A DNA stretch of 10,321 nucleotides from Entrophospora sp. SA101 (GCA_958430865.1 CAUDNR010000590.1:1-10321); one strand, 5' to 3'. Counted from the first letter of the stretch, positions 1 to 8,361 are shown. Numbers and translations are program-made. Notes: generated from the letters alone by a model not told the origin.

Positions 1-39
1 TTACATTGCTTAAGATTCATGCAAACTATATTGTGTATG

Positions 40-329
40 TTATAACATAGGAAGTGAAAATAAATAAAATAGTTCATCATTTTCTTTTAGAGTCCCATAT
101 GGTAAATTTGCTTCCTTTAAATGTTCTACCACATGTCTATTGTTTTTTGTAAAGTTAGAAAATTGTAAAAAATCATTATAAATTACATGATTATAAAATA
201 ATTTAATTACTGTTTGATTCGTTCATGATTTCCATAATTATTATGATCTTTATCATATTGTATTTGTATAGTTGCAAAGGCTAAAGAAATTAGAGTAACA
301 AAGACAATTAATAAAACTCGTGAATGCAT
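40..329 (-). CDS. Small secreted protein, MCFD2-like N-terminal region, possibly incomplete at its 3' end
   Basis: Two exons read on the minus strand: 329-211 and 136-40, joined over a 74-nt GT-AG intron (210-137) that splits a Gln codon. As read, the product is 71 aa and stops at 42-40. Residues 1-20 form a good signal peptide (MHSR followed by a hydrophobic VLLIVFVTLISLAFA core), so the protein should enter the secretory pathway. The mature part has the pattern NHERIKQHVVEHLK followed by ENDELFYLFSL. This resembles the segment just before the EF-hands of MCFD2-type proteins, which partner the LMAN1/ERGIC-53 cargo receptor (my recollection of the family, not a search). The EF-hands are not seen. 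Either a donor at 46 (AT/GTTATA) leads to exons beyond the window, or the gene is truncated. It could instead be an unrelated small secreted effector-like protein. Confidence 0.5.
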
Positions 330-549
330 TTATTATTATATCGATTTGAAGAATGATAAAAGGAAAATCTTTTCCGTATGGATTTCCAGATTAAGATTGG
401 AAAAATCATATAGAACCAAATCGTGGAAACCCATGATTGCATATTTGAATCGTGTAACACTTGTCAAAAGTAAATGAAATGAAATTAATCCACCATTTAA
501 AAGAATATTTCTCTTCACATTTCATATTTATGAAAATACATTAAAGAAA
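330..549. promoter_or_regulatory. Shared upstream region of two divergent genes
   Basis: These 220 bp separate the start codons of the minus-strand secreted-protein gene (329) and the plus-strand BAR gene (550), so both promoters should lie here. A 60-codon minus-strand open frame crosses the interval, but it has no family resemblance and sits in the 5' region of both genes, so I treat it as chance. No convincing TATA box or factor site was identified. Confidence 0.45.
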
Positions 550-1876
550 ATGGACAAATTGTCATCAAGATTCAATTTAACTAATATTAATAAAGGCCTT
601 GGTCAAATTCGTCAGGTAAGTTTAAAAAAAAAGTATCATTTTTTTTAGGCAATGGTAATTTTTAAAAACAATTAAAATTAAAATTAAAAATTGTAAAAAA
701 AAAAACAAAGGTTGTATCAGAAAAACTTGGCACAGCAGAGGAAATTACCGATCTTCCCGCAGAGTATAAAGATCTTGAAAGGGTAAAAAGTCTTATTTTA
801 TTTGAAACATAATCATTTCAACGGCTTTATTATAAATAGATATTTTATATATTACTTTATTTTTAAAATGAAAAGAGAGTTGATGCACTTCGTACTCTCC
901 ACACAAATTTGCTTCATGTCACTCGTACTTACACCAATTCATCGTACGATTACCCAAATCAACTTCAAGAATCTGTTGTAGAACTTTCACGAAGCGTAGG
1001 TGGTTATTTAAAGCAAGTTCCAACTGAAAGAACCAAGAGTACTACCGAATTTTCAGATTCATCATCTACCACTACTTCTCAAACATTTTCATCATCGTCA
1101 TCACAACAATCAAAGACTTTACCCCACGCGCTATCAAGAGCTGCTTCACAAGGAGCACAACTTTTTGGTAACGAGGAACAACTTGGAATCGCATTAAGCA
1201 AGTTTGCAATTATGCAAGAACGTATTGGTGAGCAACGAGTGAAAATGGATAGAGAGATTACTAAAAAATTTGTCGAACCATTTAGCACAACATTGAATAC
1301 CGATTTACAATATGCGATGAAGGCTAGAAAACATGTAAGATCAACTCGTTTGGCACTTGACACTATCAAAGCAAAATATAAACCAACTCAACCTGAATTG
1401 TCTGACGCTGCAAAATTGGAAATTGAACAGGCTGAAGATCAATTTGTGGCTGCTGTTGAAGAGGCAACTACATTGATGAAATCTGTTCTTGACAAAGTTA
1501 GTGTATATTCATTATTTATTTTAATATTAATATTGATATTGATATTTATTGTGAATATTTTAAGGAATAATTATATTAATTACATACATAAATGCAACAC
1601 ACACATACAAATATATATAATTATATAGCCTGAACCTCTTCGTAATTTATCAGATTTAGTGAATGCTCAATTGGCTTTTTATAAAGAAGCATATGAAACT
1701 CTTGCTGTACTTGCACCAGAAATTGATGATATCCATGTAACTCAAGAAAGATTATACAGGTAAACAAACACACATTTTTGATTTGTTTTTTAATTATAAT
1801 TATATACCATAGATCTTTCTATTAATTAATCATTATATTTTTTTTTGAAAAATATAGAAATAGTCATAATGATTAA
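550..1876 (+). CDS. BAR-domain protein (Gvp36-like, BAR_2 family)
   Basis: Five exons: 550-615, 711-782, 876-1496, 1629-1759 and 1858-1876, predicting 302 aa. Introns of 95, 93, 132 and 98 nt all have GT-AG ends. BAR dimers are curved helical bundles that bind and shape membranes in vesicle traffic. The N-terminus (MDKLSSRFNLTNINKGLGQI) could form the amphipathic helix of an N-BAR protein. EITDLPAEYKDLE then RVDALRTLHTNLLHVTRTY (about residues 33-65) is a fungal BAR_2 signature. Residues about 100-127 are a Ser/Thr-rich insert. The helical core from LPHALSRAA (about 128) to the end holds the conserved QERIGEQRVKMD and ARKHVRSTRLALDTIKAKY segments. The length is normal for the family. Exon 3 read straight through would run into intron 3 and give a false hydrophobic tail. 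The last exon is only six codons including the stop; an alternative acceptor at 1811-1812 would end the protein as RSFY instead. No gene symbol is safe. Confidence 0.9.
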
Positions 1877-2220
1877 AAAATAATTTCATTTTATTAAAAA
1901 AAAAAACTTCTGTTTTGTAATCATTTTCAAAATTTTTTTGTAAATATAAATCTCAATCGAAGCTTTATTATATTAAACTAAAAATATATAACAATTACTC
2001 TACATACACTATTTATTTACCAATTAATAAAAAACCTATTTTTATAATTATATGTTTAAACAAAAGTAACTCTTTAACAAACATGTCATTGTAACCAATC
2101 AATAGTTATTTTTCAAAAGAAACGATTAAAATCAAGTTTTTGAGAATAAAAAACTGTAATTAAAGCTGTGTGTTGCAATTTTAAAGGAAATATCTCTACA
2201 CTCTTTGTGATGTGATCAAA

Positions 2221-2490
2221 ATGAATTTTGTACTACGCCAGGTCCTAACTCGCTATTATGAATGTTCAAATTTCCTAGAGAGTTTTATATCTGGAGCGAG
2301 TAGGCAGAGTTTTCAAAAAAGAAAGCAGGGCTAGCGAAAGACGCAGATTGCTTTCATTAGGTTTACAATAAACACTACTAAGATGACGATATACTTTAAA
2401 AAAATGAAGACAAAAAATAAAGATAAGCGAGACTGCTATATACTACTATTCCGTAGTGAAGGTGAGAAGTGGAAGTGTTTTAAGACTTGA
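2221..2490 (+). other. Possible small gene or pseudogene with one internal TAG
   Basis: From the ATG at 2221 the frame stays open for 37 codons (starting MNFVLRQVLTRYYECSNFLE) to TAG at 2332-2334. The same frame then continues open for 51 more codons to TGA at 2488-2490. Ninety codons with a single stop is unusual in DNA this AT-rich, and codon variety looks coding-like in the first half. I recognise no family. It could be a decayed gene, part of the BAR gene's 3' UTR, or chance. No convincing intron removes the TAG. Confidence 0.25.
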
Positions 2491-2630
2491 GATGGATTTT
2501 CTTGAGATGAGAGACGATGTAATAATAATAAAGTCAATTAGGTACATCGCGATCACGAATTAAAGTTCTTTAGTTGGTAAAAAAGTTATGTAGGCAAAAT
2601 TATTACTGATTCATCAATATAACGTTTTAC

Positions 2631-2655
2631 AGAGATGAGAAACAGGGTCATCTCT
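2631..2655. repeat. Perfect 8-bp inverted repeat (hairpin)
   Basis: AGAGATGA at 2631-2638 is exactly complementary to TCATCTCT at 2648-2655 with a 9-nt loop. It lies in the convergent 3' interval and might form an RNA hairpin at a transcript end. An 8-bp perfect stem can also arise by chance. Confidence 0.4.
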
Positions 2656-2838
2656 ACTTTAACGAACCGCCCAACGAGTGAGTATACGGTCAAAAAAATT
2701 GGAGATTTATTATTAATATCATAACATATATTGAATGCGTAAAAGGATAAAAGAATGAATGCAAAATGGAAGTAAATTACATCGAAAAATATTGAAAAGA
2801 AAGAAATAACAGAAATTTACAACATTTGCTATGGCAAT

Positions 2839-4182
2839 TTAAACTGAATGACTTAACCGTAAGGAATTGTTGTTATTGTTATTGTTATTGTTGCTATTGT
2901 TGACTTTTTGTATTAGGATTCTGTATGACTTTCCGTAAGTTTGATTTGTTATCAATTCGTTGTAAATTTCGTTCATTAAAACGCTGTAATCCTCTTCTTC
3001 CGATTCCAAGGAATTTCCCATTTTTTTTCGTAAGGATATGAGGATTTCTTGAGCTAAATATAAGAAGATAAGTGAATTGTAAATATCAAAATTAACATTT
3101 ATTAATTATAATGAATTTACCAATATTTATAGTCTTCCCGGTTTCTTCATGTTTGTATGGATACCACGCATTATCTTTCTCTTCAATGAATACCACTGAT
3201 TTATTTTTGTAACAACTATACAATAAATCAACCACTTGCTTTAGAGTAATATCATAATTAAGATTAGGTTCAAATATTTTTAAATCTGTAGTTTTACAAG
3301 TGGTAAAACGTTAGTAAAATTATAAATAATACAATACATATATTAAAGTTAACTTTTTCCGCTCACATTTAGTGATAAAGTCTCGAGTTTTGTCACCCAT
3401 ATTGTATGGTAACAAATCAGTATCCATAATCTAGTACACATAATAATAATATATTACTAGGATGAAAATATTAGATATGTGCACAAAAACAAACAAATAG
3501 AAAACTTGCCTCGATCCAACCACCATCTTTAGTGACACGAAACAGTTCGTGAAGTATAATGTCATTCCACTCGAATATGTTAAAATAGCGCAACATGAAA
3601 CGCAAATTTACAAAATCAAAATTATTGTCAATGTACGGCAAGCCCTCCAAGATATTTCCTTTTAAAAAATTGACGTTACGAGGTTTTATTTCTGCGGGAA
3701 ATATTGGTGAAATGTCGATACCAGTGAATTTACTACTTTGATATCTGCTTGCCAATTCATGAATCCACACGCCATTACCACAACTAAAAAATAATATCAA
3801 TATATTAACATCATCGTGTATATATATATAATTTATAATTTATAAAGTTTATTTACCAAACGTCAAGAACCGATCCTCCTTCTTCAAGAATCTTGGATAC
3901 CGGTGAACTAAATGCACTTTTCCAAGACAAACAGTAATAGTAATGTATCGAGTTGATCCTGTCGATATCTTCGTTGTCACCTATCAACGTCATTCCTTCC
4001 ATATCGTCTTCGAGATTATTATTTCTATTATTAGTAGACTCTTTAGCGAAGCTATTAAACCTTCGTATTTTTATTGACGAAGTTTGTTGTTGATAGTTAT
4101 TGTTCGTGTAAGGTTCTTGGGCCCCATCTGATGATAAAAAAATTTTATTCTTGCCGATGCCGATGCTCAAACGATTTCCCAT
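2839..4182 (-). CDS. SAM-dependent class I methyltransferase, possibly N-myristoylated
   Basis: Five minus-strand exons: 4182-3857, 3783-3510, 3430-3367, 3285-3121 and 3053-2839, predicting 347 aa. Introns are 73, 79, 81 and 67 nt. The second has a GC-AG pair (AG/GCAAGT donor), the others GT-AG. The Rossmann-fold motifs are clear: motif I VLDVCCGNGVW (105-115), the acidic ribose-binding Asp in FTGIDIS (D132), NVNFLKGNILEGLPY (145-159), NNFDFVNLRF (162-171) and the FRVTKDGGW post-motif (190-198). The target substrate cannot be read from sequence. Motif I has Cys where the first Gly of GxGxG normally stands, and that codon is split by intron 1. The start MGNRLSIG fits an N-myristoylation signal (Gly2, Ser6). 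Residues about 20-95 are low-complexity and probably disordered. The C-terminal exon is acidic, then ends in nine Asn. Reading through introns would give false truncated proteins. Confidence 0.9.
2866..2892 (-). repeat. Coding Asn-codon microsatellite
   Basis: Nine consecutive AAT/AAC codons encode the Asn run near the C-terminus of the methyltransferase, followed on the plus strand by another Ser-Asn-Asn unit. Such runs expand and contract by replication slippage and are common in AT-rich fungal genomes. Confidence 0.85.
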
Positions 4183-4210
4183 TTTAATGTATTAGACGTG
4201 TGTATGTAAA

Positions 4211-4218
4211 TATTTATA
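4211..4218 (-). promoter_or_regulatory. Possible TATA box of the methyltransferase gene
   Basis: TATAAATA on the minus strand, about 29 bp upstream of the start codon at 4182. If used, the 5' UTR would be very short. TATA-like strings are frequent in this AT-rich DNA, so the call is weak. Confidence 0.25.
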
Positions 4219-4360
4219 GCGAAGTATTATAAGAGAACGTGAGTGTGTATATATATATTTAACGTGGTTAGGAAGATTTGAAAATCGAAAATTGTTTTAA
4301 ATGAAAGAATAGGTTATTATCGTTGTTTATTATAACAAATAATACGAAAATGTTTTTCTT

Positions 4361-4424
4361 TTGACAAAAAAATCGCTTGCTTTTATAATTGAAAAATAAT
4401 TAGAAAAACATGAATTATGATAAT
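4361..4424 (+). repeat. 64-bp segment repeated at 10257-10320 (first copy)
   Basis: All 64 bases match 10257-10320. The base before (4360 T against 10256 G) and the base after (4425 G against 10321 C) differ. Its first six bases, TTGACA, also equal the last six bases (6407-6412) of the large repeated block. At the second site these six bases are shared by both segments. Confidence 0.95.
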
Positions 4425-4719
4425 GGATAAAGAAAATATCGGAATAAATCACCATTGGTTTTGACTAAATAAAACAAATCGCACAAATAATAAAACAATA
4501 AATTTTTTGGGTTTTTTAAATTGTGTAAATCAATTATTTTAATTTGGTTTCTGGACACCTTAAAATTGCCCAATAAATACTGACAATAATAAAAATACCA
4601 AATTAATAAATAACAAAAGAAAGTTTTTAATTGTTTTCTAACTAAGGATTAATTCGTTTTTTTTTCATTTCATTGAAATGCCCTATTTGAATTTTCTTTG
4701 TTTCCTTGTTTCGTTAAGT

Positions 4720-4757
4720 TTGCGCGCGTCGCACACCCGAAAAGAAACTGGCGCGCG
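4720..4757. promoter_or_regulatory. GC-rich patch with two GCGCGC cores
   Basis: GCGCGC occurs at 4722-4727 and 4751-4756, flanked as TTTGCGCGCG and, on the minus strand, CTTCGCGCGCC, so the two form an imperfect inverted pair about 23 bp apart. CpG-rich sequence is rare in this AT-rich interval and suggests a regulatory island about 550 bp upstream of the methyltransferase. The exact factor is unknown. Confidence 0.35.
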
Positions 4758-5459
4758 AAGAAATAGATTTGTTTGATAATTTAATGCGTAATAAATGTGA
4801 TATCGATTGATTAAACTCTCGCCTTTTCTTCTTTCTTCCTCTTTAAGTTCTCAATTAATATTTCAATTCAAAGAAAATTTTTCTAATAATAACAATTAGT
4901 GAAACATCTTTAAATATTTTAACAGGGAGGAGAAAATATTTTCTTTTTTTTTTTTCAAAGAAATTACAAATTAGTTACTTCAATGGAAAAAATATAAATA
5001 ATAATAATAGTAATGTAATTTAATTAATATATATAAAATAAGGTTTTTCAGATAGAGATGTCAATTGCCATATATATGCGATAAGAACTATACCATACTT
5101 GGATCTAAATTTGTCGATCAAATTTTCGAGAAAAACTATAAAATTATTTTGAGCCCTTTGCCAGGTATTCTATATTCTAAAAATAGATTTTAATATCAAA
5201 GTTCTACCCCATTTATCGTATTGGTTGCATATAAACAAATCATCGGATTTGGGTCGGGTCTAATTACATTCGACCCCTCTATTTTCATTTATTCTTAAGC
5301 ACTCATGTGATTATCAACAAGGAGAGGTAAAAATGATGAAACAATTTTAAAGTAGAACAATAAATTTCAAGGTAGTTTCTTTTTTTCCAAAACTAATGGA
5401 TGATAATGTAGTTTCCGAAAATATTTTATTAGATTTCTTTTTTTTTTTTTTAATAGCTG

Positions 5460-5504
5460 AACGCGTTGTTCTCTCGGACGCGTTATACTTGCAAGAATAT
5501 AAAA
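5460..5504 (+). promoter_or_regulatory. Paired ACGCGT boxes with adjacent TATA box (copy 1)
   Basis: AACGCGT (5460-5466) and ACGCGTT (5478-5484) are exact reverse complements 11 bp apart. TATAAAA follows at 5498-5504. ACGCGT is the core of the MluI cell-cycle box bound by MBF (Mbp1/Swi6) at G1/S promoters in yeasts, and two sites just upstream of a TATA box is a promoter-like layout. No coding sequence was recognised downstream, so a noncoding transcript, a displaced promoter or coincidence are all possible. Confidence 0.4.
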
Positions 5505-5887
5505 GATGCGTTCCAAGCGACGAATAAAATTGAAACAGTCTGCTTGGAAATATCAGGTTTCTTTAACATCAGTCATATGAATATTTTCTTATCAATGTTT
5601 ATAATCTAATTGCGTCAAATAAATTCCAAGAATCCAAAACCCTAATGAGAACATAACACTCATGTATTTTTATGTATTATAATCATAAATAAAAAACCCA
5701 CTTAATTAAAAACAAAGAAACCCAATTAAATTTGAATTTGGCGTTATATTTTTTAAAGGACTAATGATGTAGCCCTCCTTGAAAGTAGGCACGAGTCCAG
5801 TCATTTGAGTTATTGATTTATGCACTTCAATCAAATGAACTTTTTATTTTTATTTTTAAGATTCAAGTTAATTTTTCATTATTACTA

Positions 5888-5916
5888 AATAATAACAACA
5901 ATAACAACAATAATAA
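5888..5916 (+). repeat. AAC/AAT microsatellite (copy 1)
   Basis: A short imperfect trinucleotide run of AAT and AAC units inside the duplicated block. The identical copy is at 9738-9766. That this slippage-prone tract is unchanged between copies supports a very young duplication. Confidence 0.7.
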
Positions 5917-6412
5917 GGTTCGCTAAACCAAAGTATTTTCATATCATATAGAGCAATATCCGTCAAATCTTAAAAATAAAACTTCAATCCAATGAATGAG
6001 CATCATCCAGAGAACAAACTGGAATTATAGCACCAACTAATTAATTCTTGTGTGTTTTTTTTATTTTTCATTGCTATTCAATATCTTTAGCATTTATCCT
6101 CAAAAACACATCCAAAACTCCATTTTAAATTCTAATGATAAGTTCTCGATAATCTTAAACTAAATAATAGTGTGATATAGCAACTTTAATTCTTCCATTT
6201 TCATTCTTTGAAGGGCAATAGTTAGTAATTATTAGTTGAATAAAGACTCCAATTCTGGCACACAATACGTTGAACTCTTTTGATTGAAGTAATTGAATAT
6301 CTTTAGATTATTATTGCTATCAATATTATACCATTTACATTTCTTTATTCTTTCCCGATTAACACATTTCTGAATTGCTTCTATTGTCATTTTTCTAGTA
6401 TTTTTGTTGACA

Positions 6413-6894
6413 TTTATTTTTTAAATGGAAATCTTTTCAATTTGCGAATTTATTTATTATTTTATCAAATTCTTTCTCTCTCTCGCTCTATCACGTCAAT
6501 TATTTCATATAATAAAATCCAACAATTCATAAAAATAAAAAATTCAGTTGTAAACGTTTTTATTATAAAGATATTTTGCAATCTGATTTTGAAAACGAGT
6601 TTATCAAAGAGTTTATCAAAAAATTTGATATAATCAAAGAAAAAGGTTATATCAAAAAAAAATAAAATAAAAGTTTATTCGATTGTTAAATAATAATAAA
6701 CATTTTATTTAAAAAAAAAAGACAAATAAAATAAAATGTTATTTTTATTACATGGAATAAAAAGAAAAGAAATTTACGCGATAGCAATATTTACTTCAAT
6801 TCCGTTAATAATATAATCATGTGAACAGTTGCAACATCTGAGTGGGCTAGTTTAAATTATTAACTTTCCTTTTTTTTACATCATGGATCAATCA
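6413..6894. other. AT-rich noncoding stretch
   Basis: Follows the right edge of the first large repeat copy. A 63-codon plus-strand frame (6442-6633) is composed of Ile, Lys, Phe, Leu, Ser and Asn codons as expected by chance in AT-rich DNA, so I do not call it. There is a short CT run near 6473-6489, several TATCAAA-like repeats around 6600-6655, and an imperfect AT-only inverted repeat at about 6696-6743. No gene is supported. Confidence 0.5.
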
Positions 6895-7128
6895 CTAATC
6901 CCTCTTATAAAAAGCATGGCCTGGCAACCCAACGAGGTGACGATTGAAGACGACGGATGATGCTGTAGAAGATACTTCCCGAAAGGAATTTTCATGGTGA
7001 ATATACCTAATATTAACGGAACACCGGTTCAGTTTCCAGCTACGTTCAAGGAATTTCCTGTATGAAGATAGACTACGGATTTCACCGTACACGCCATGAA
7101 GACGTTCAAGGGATTCACCACATGTACG
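6895..7128 (-). other. Unassigned GC-richer stretch with a 77-codon open minus frame
   Basis: The minus strand is open from 7128 to TAG at 6897-6895 with mixed, coding-like codon use (for example GVYGEIRSLSSYRKFLERSW and HLVGLPGHAFYKRD). The plus strand also has readable pieces (YFPKGIFMVNIPNINGTPVQ, MKTFKGFTT), interrupted by stops, so the strand is not certain. I recognise no family on either. It lies immediately downstream of the broken minus-strand gene at 7129-7688 and may be its decayed continuation or a different gene remnant. An ATG-initiated form would start at 7092. Confidence 0.3.
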
Positions 7129-7688
7129 CTAAAAGCATTTTTCCAAAAAAAGCACTTTCTACAAAACACGGAATCAAACAGGAAAAATGTACCTCAGTGA
7201 GATTTCGGTCTTTTCATCATAAATTACACTTCTTACCAATAAGGTTATCTCTGCAAACTGTTGTTCTATGTTCACAAAGTATAATTTTGTGAGTGAACAA
7301 GCATGGGAATCTCCTTGACCAAGCTTTTGCAAAATCGTTTGTCGTGCAATGCCAGCAAATCCAAGGAATGTGAAAACACTATTCGTAATCTCTAAGATTT
7401 CGTGAGCAATCATATTTCATATATCACTTTTCCCTACTCAGAAGATTAGTAGAACAACATACATACCCTGTGGGAAGACAAAAGATGAATTGAAATCTTA
7501 TGGGAGAAGCCGCTGCTTTAAAGGTCATTGGTGTTAAAAAACATTTGGAAAGTCGTAGCAAATTTTTGTATCGTTCCTGATTAAATCAATTCATGGTTCA
7601 TTGGTTCGCCATACACAGATTCTAAGGCTTCCACCGATTTTCACAAGCTATACATGGAGGTTATGAGGGAACCCTTATACTTATGCAT
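7129..7688 (-). pseudogene. Broken spliced gene of unknown family (weak acyl-CoA dehydrogenase-like resemblance)
   Basis: Several coding-like pieces lie in order on the minus strand. Piece 1 starts at M7688 and includes an in-frame TGA at 7643-7641, then KSVEALESVYGEPMNHELI. One extra base near 7583, in a short A run on the plus strand, shifts the frame. Piece 2 begins NQERYKNLLRLSKCFLTPMT and reaches FIFCLPTG near 7468. Piece 3, from M7413, reads IAHEILEITNSVFTFLGF and ends QQFAEITLL at 7237. There a strong donor (TTG/GTAAGA) and an acceptor ending TTTTGTAG at 7159 define a 78-nt intron, leading to nine codons and a TAG at 7131-7129. The joint between pieces 2 and 3 is not solved. LLRL..LTP.T.KA and AHEILEI faintly recall the C-terminal part of AidB-type acyl-CoA dehydrogenases, but this is a guess. 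The TGA may be a mutated CGA. The defects and neighbouring transposons suggest a decaying gene. Confidence 0.45.
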
Positions 7689-7755
7689 TTAAGTTTACAA
7701 TATTTCAGAGAGATATTTCATGCTCGTGTAACGTGAGCCGATCTAGTATCAATTA

Positions 7756-7813
7756 CAGTCAACCTCGTTTCAACGGATCTATGGGACTGACCACCTAAAT
7801 CCGTTGAAACGAG
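7756..7813. repeat. Left terminal and subterminal repeats of the pogo-like element
   Basis: The TIR at 7756-7778 contains the motif in minus orientation (CGTTTCAACGGAT, 7766-7778). A second, opposite-facing copy, ATCCGTTGAAACGAG, follows at 7799-7813. Together they make an inverted pair about 20 bp apart, probably transposase-binding sites. Confidence 0.7.
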
Positions 7814-7948
7814 ATAATGATCTACAGGATCAACAGGAAAATTTTAATAAATAATAAAATTTTTTGTGATTTAAATATAATAAATAATACTTAATACAAT
7901 ACTTGATATAATTTACAAAAAATTAAATGCTAACTAATAGTCAATTAT

Positions 7949-8163
7949 TTACTGAAAAACTAGTAACGTTTGTTGTATTGAATTTTGAATACTATGTGAT
8001 TTTATTGTTTTTTTTTTCAATGATTTTAAAGCTTTTAATTCATTATAATCTGCTTGTATATTATTTATATTATTTTGTTCAAGAAAATTAAAAGCAGTTT
8101 CAAAAGCTTTTTCACATTTTTTTGGAAAAAGAAGATAGTTGTTGAGACATTTTAATTTTGTAG
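7949..8163 (-). pseudogene. Tigger-type transposase C-terminal remnant
   Basis: The minus-strand frame from about 8163 to TAA at 7951-7949 reads LNNYLLFPKKCEKAFETAFN, then FLEQNNINNIQADYNELKAL, and closes with KSLKKKT and QNSIQQTLLVFQ. An acidic/Asn-rich helical segment followed by a Lys cluster and a QTxLxxF-like tail is what I recall from C-termini of Tigger/CENP-B-like transposases in Rhizophagus. The helix-turn-helix and DDE domains upstream are missing, so it is a deleted remnant. The family call rests on general pattern and on the flanking pogo-type TIRs. Confidence 0.5.
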
Positions 8164-8361
8164 AATTTAGAGATTTATTAATTTAAAGAAATCAAAGAAA
8201 ATGTTGGTTATGTAGAATTATTAGAAGATATTTATTTATTATCTATCAATTTATCAACTTTAAAAAATTCAAATAAAGAAAATTCACCTTTATTTATACA
8301 TTTAGAAGAGACTTGAATCTTTGATTAAAACAATAATGAGGTTACTTTTTAAAGAAGAATT

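Larger units (their letters stand above)
1877..2838. other. Intergenic region between convergent genes
   Basis: Downstream of both the BAR gene and the methyltransferase gene, so it should contain both 3' UTRs and polyadenylation sites. The first 280 bp are extremely AT-rich with A and T runs. From about 2185 to 2700 the composition is less AT-biased, and two things stand out: a plus-strand frame open apart from one TAG (2221-2490) and an 8-bp inverted repeat (2631-2655). No recognisable gene was found. Confidence 0.6.
4183..5305. other. Gene-free AT-rich region with a GC-rich patch
   Basis: Upstream region of the minus-strand methyltransferase gene. No coding frame is supported. It contains the source of the 64-bp duplicated segment (4361-4424), a GC-rich patch at 4720-4757, a pyrimidine-rich tract at about 4819-4852, and a 6-bp inverted repeat around GGGTCG (5251-5256) and CGACCC (5271-5276). 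The pyrimidine tract after the GC-rich patch could mark a plus-strand promoter, but no gene follows it. Confidence 0.5.
5306..6412 (+). repeat. 1107-bp perfect direct repeat, first copy
   Basis: Line-by-line comparison shows this block is identical to 9156-10262 at a constant offset of 3850, including all homopolymer runs. The matches end abruptly: 5305 A against 9155 G on the left, 6413 T against 10263 A on the right. The block has no terminal inverted repeats, no transposase and no supported coding frame, so it does not look like a standard transposon. It holds a paired ACGCGT/TATA cluster near its left end and an AAC/AAT microsatellite (5888-5916). Zero divergence means a very recent duplication, gene conversion or an assembly artefact. 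Confidence 0.97.

Noticed and set aside
336..518. 60-codon minus-strand open frame
   Set aside because: It lies in the divergent promoter interval, has no signal peptide or family resemblance, and the spliced secreted-protein gene starting at 329 explains this side better.
1079..1369. 96-codon minus-strand open frame
   Set aside because: It is antisense to the well-supported BAR-domain exon 3; its poly-Asp tail is just the complement of the Ser-rich tract.
5630..5650. AACCCTAA as a telomere-like repeat
   Set aside because: Only a single copy of the unit is present, so it is not an interstitial telomere tract.
6442..6633. 63-codon plus-strand open frame
   Set aside because: Residue content is only what AT-rich random sequence gives; no motif and no coding-like codon variety.
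7062..7292. 76-codon plus-strand open frame
   Set aside because: It overlaps the better minus-strand coding piece with its proper splice sites, and no family pattern was seen.
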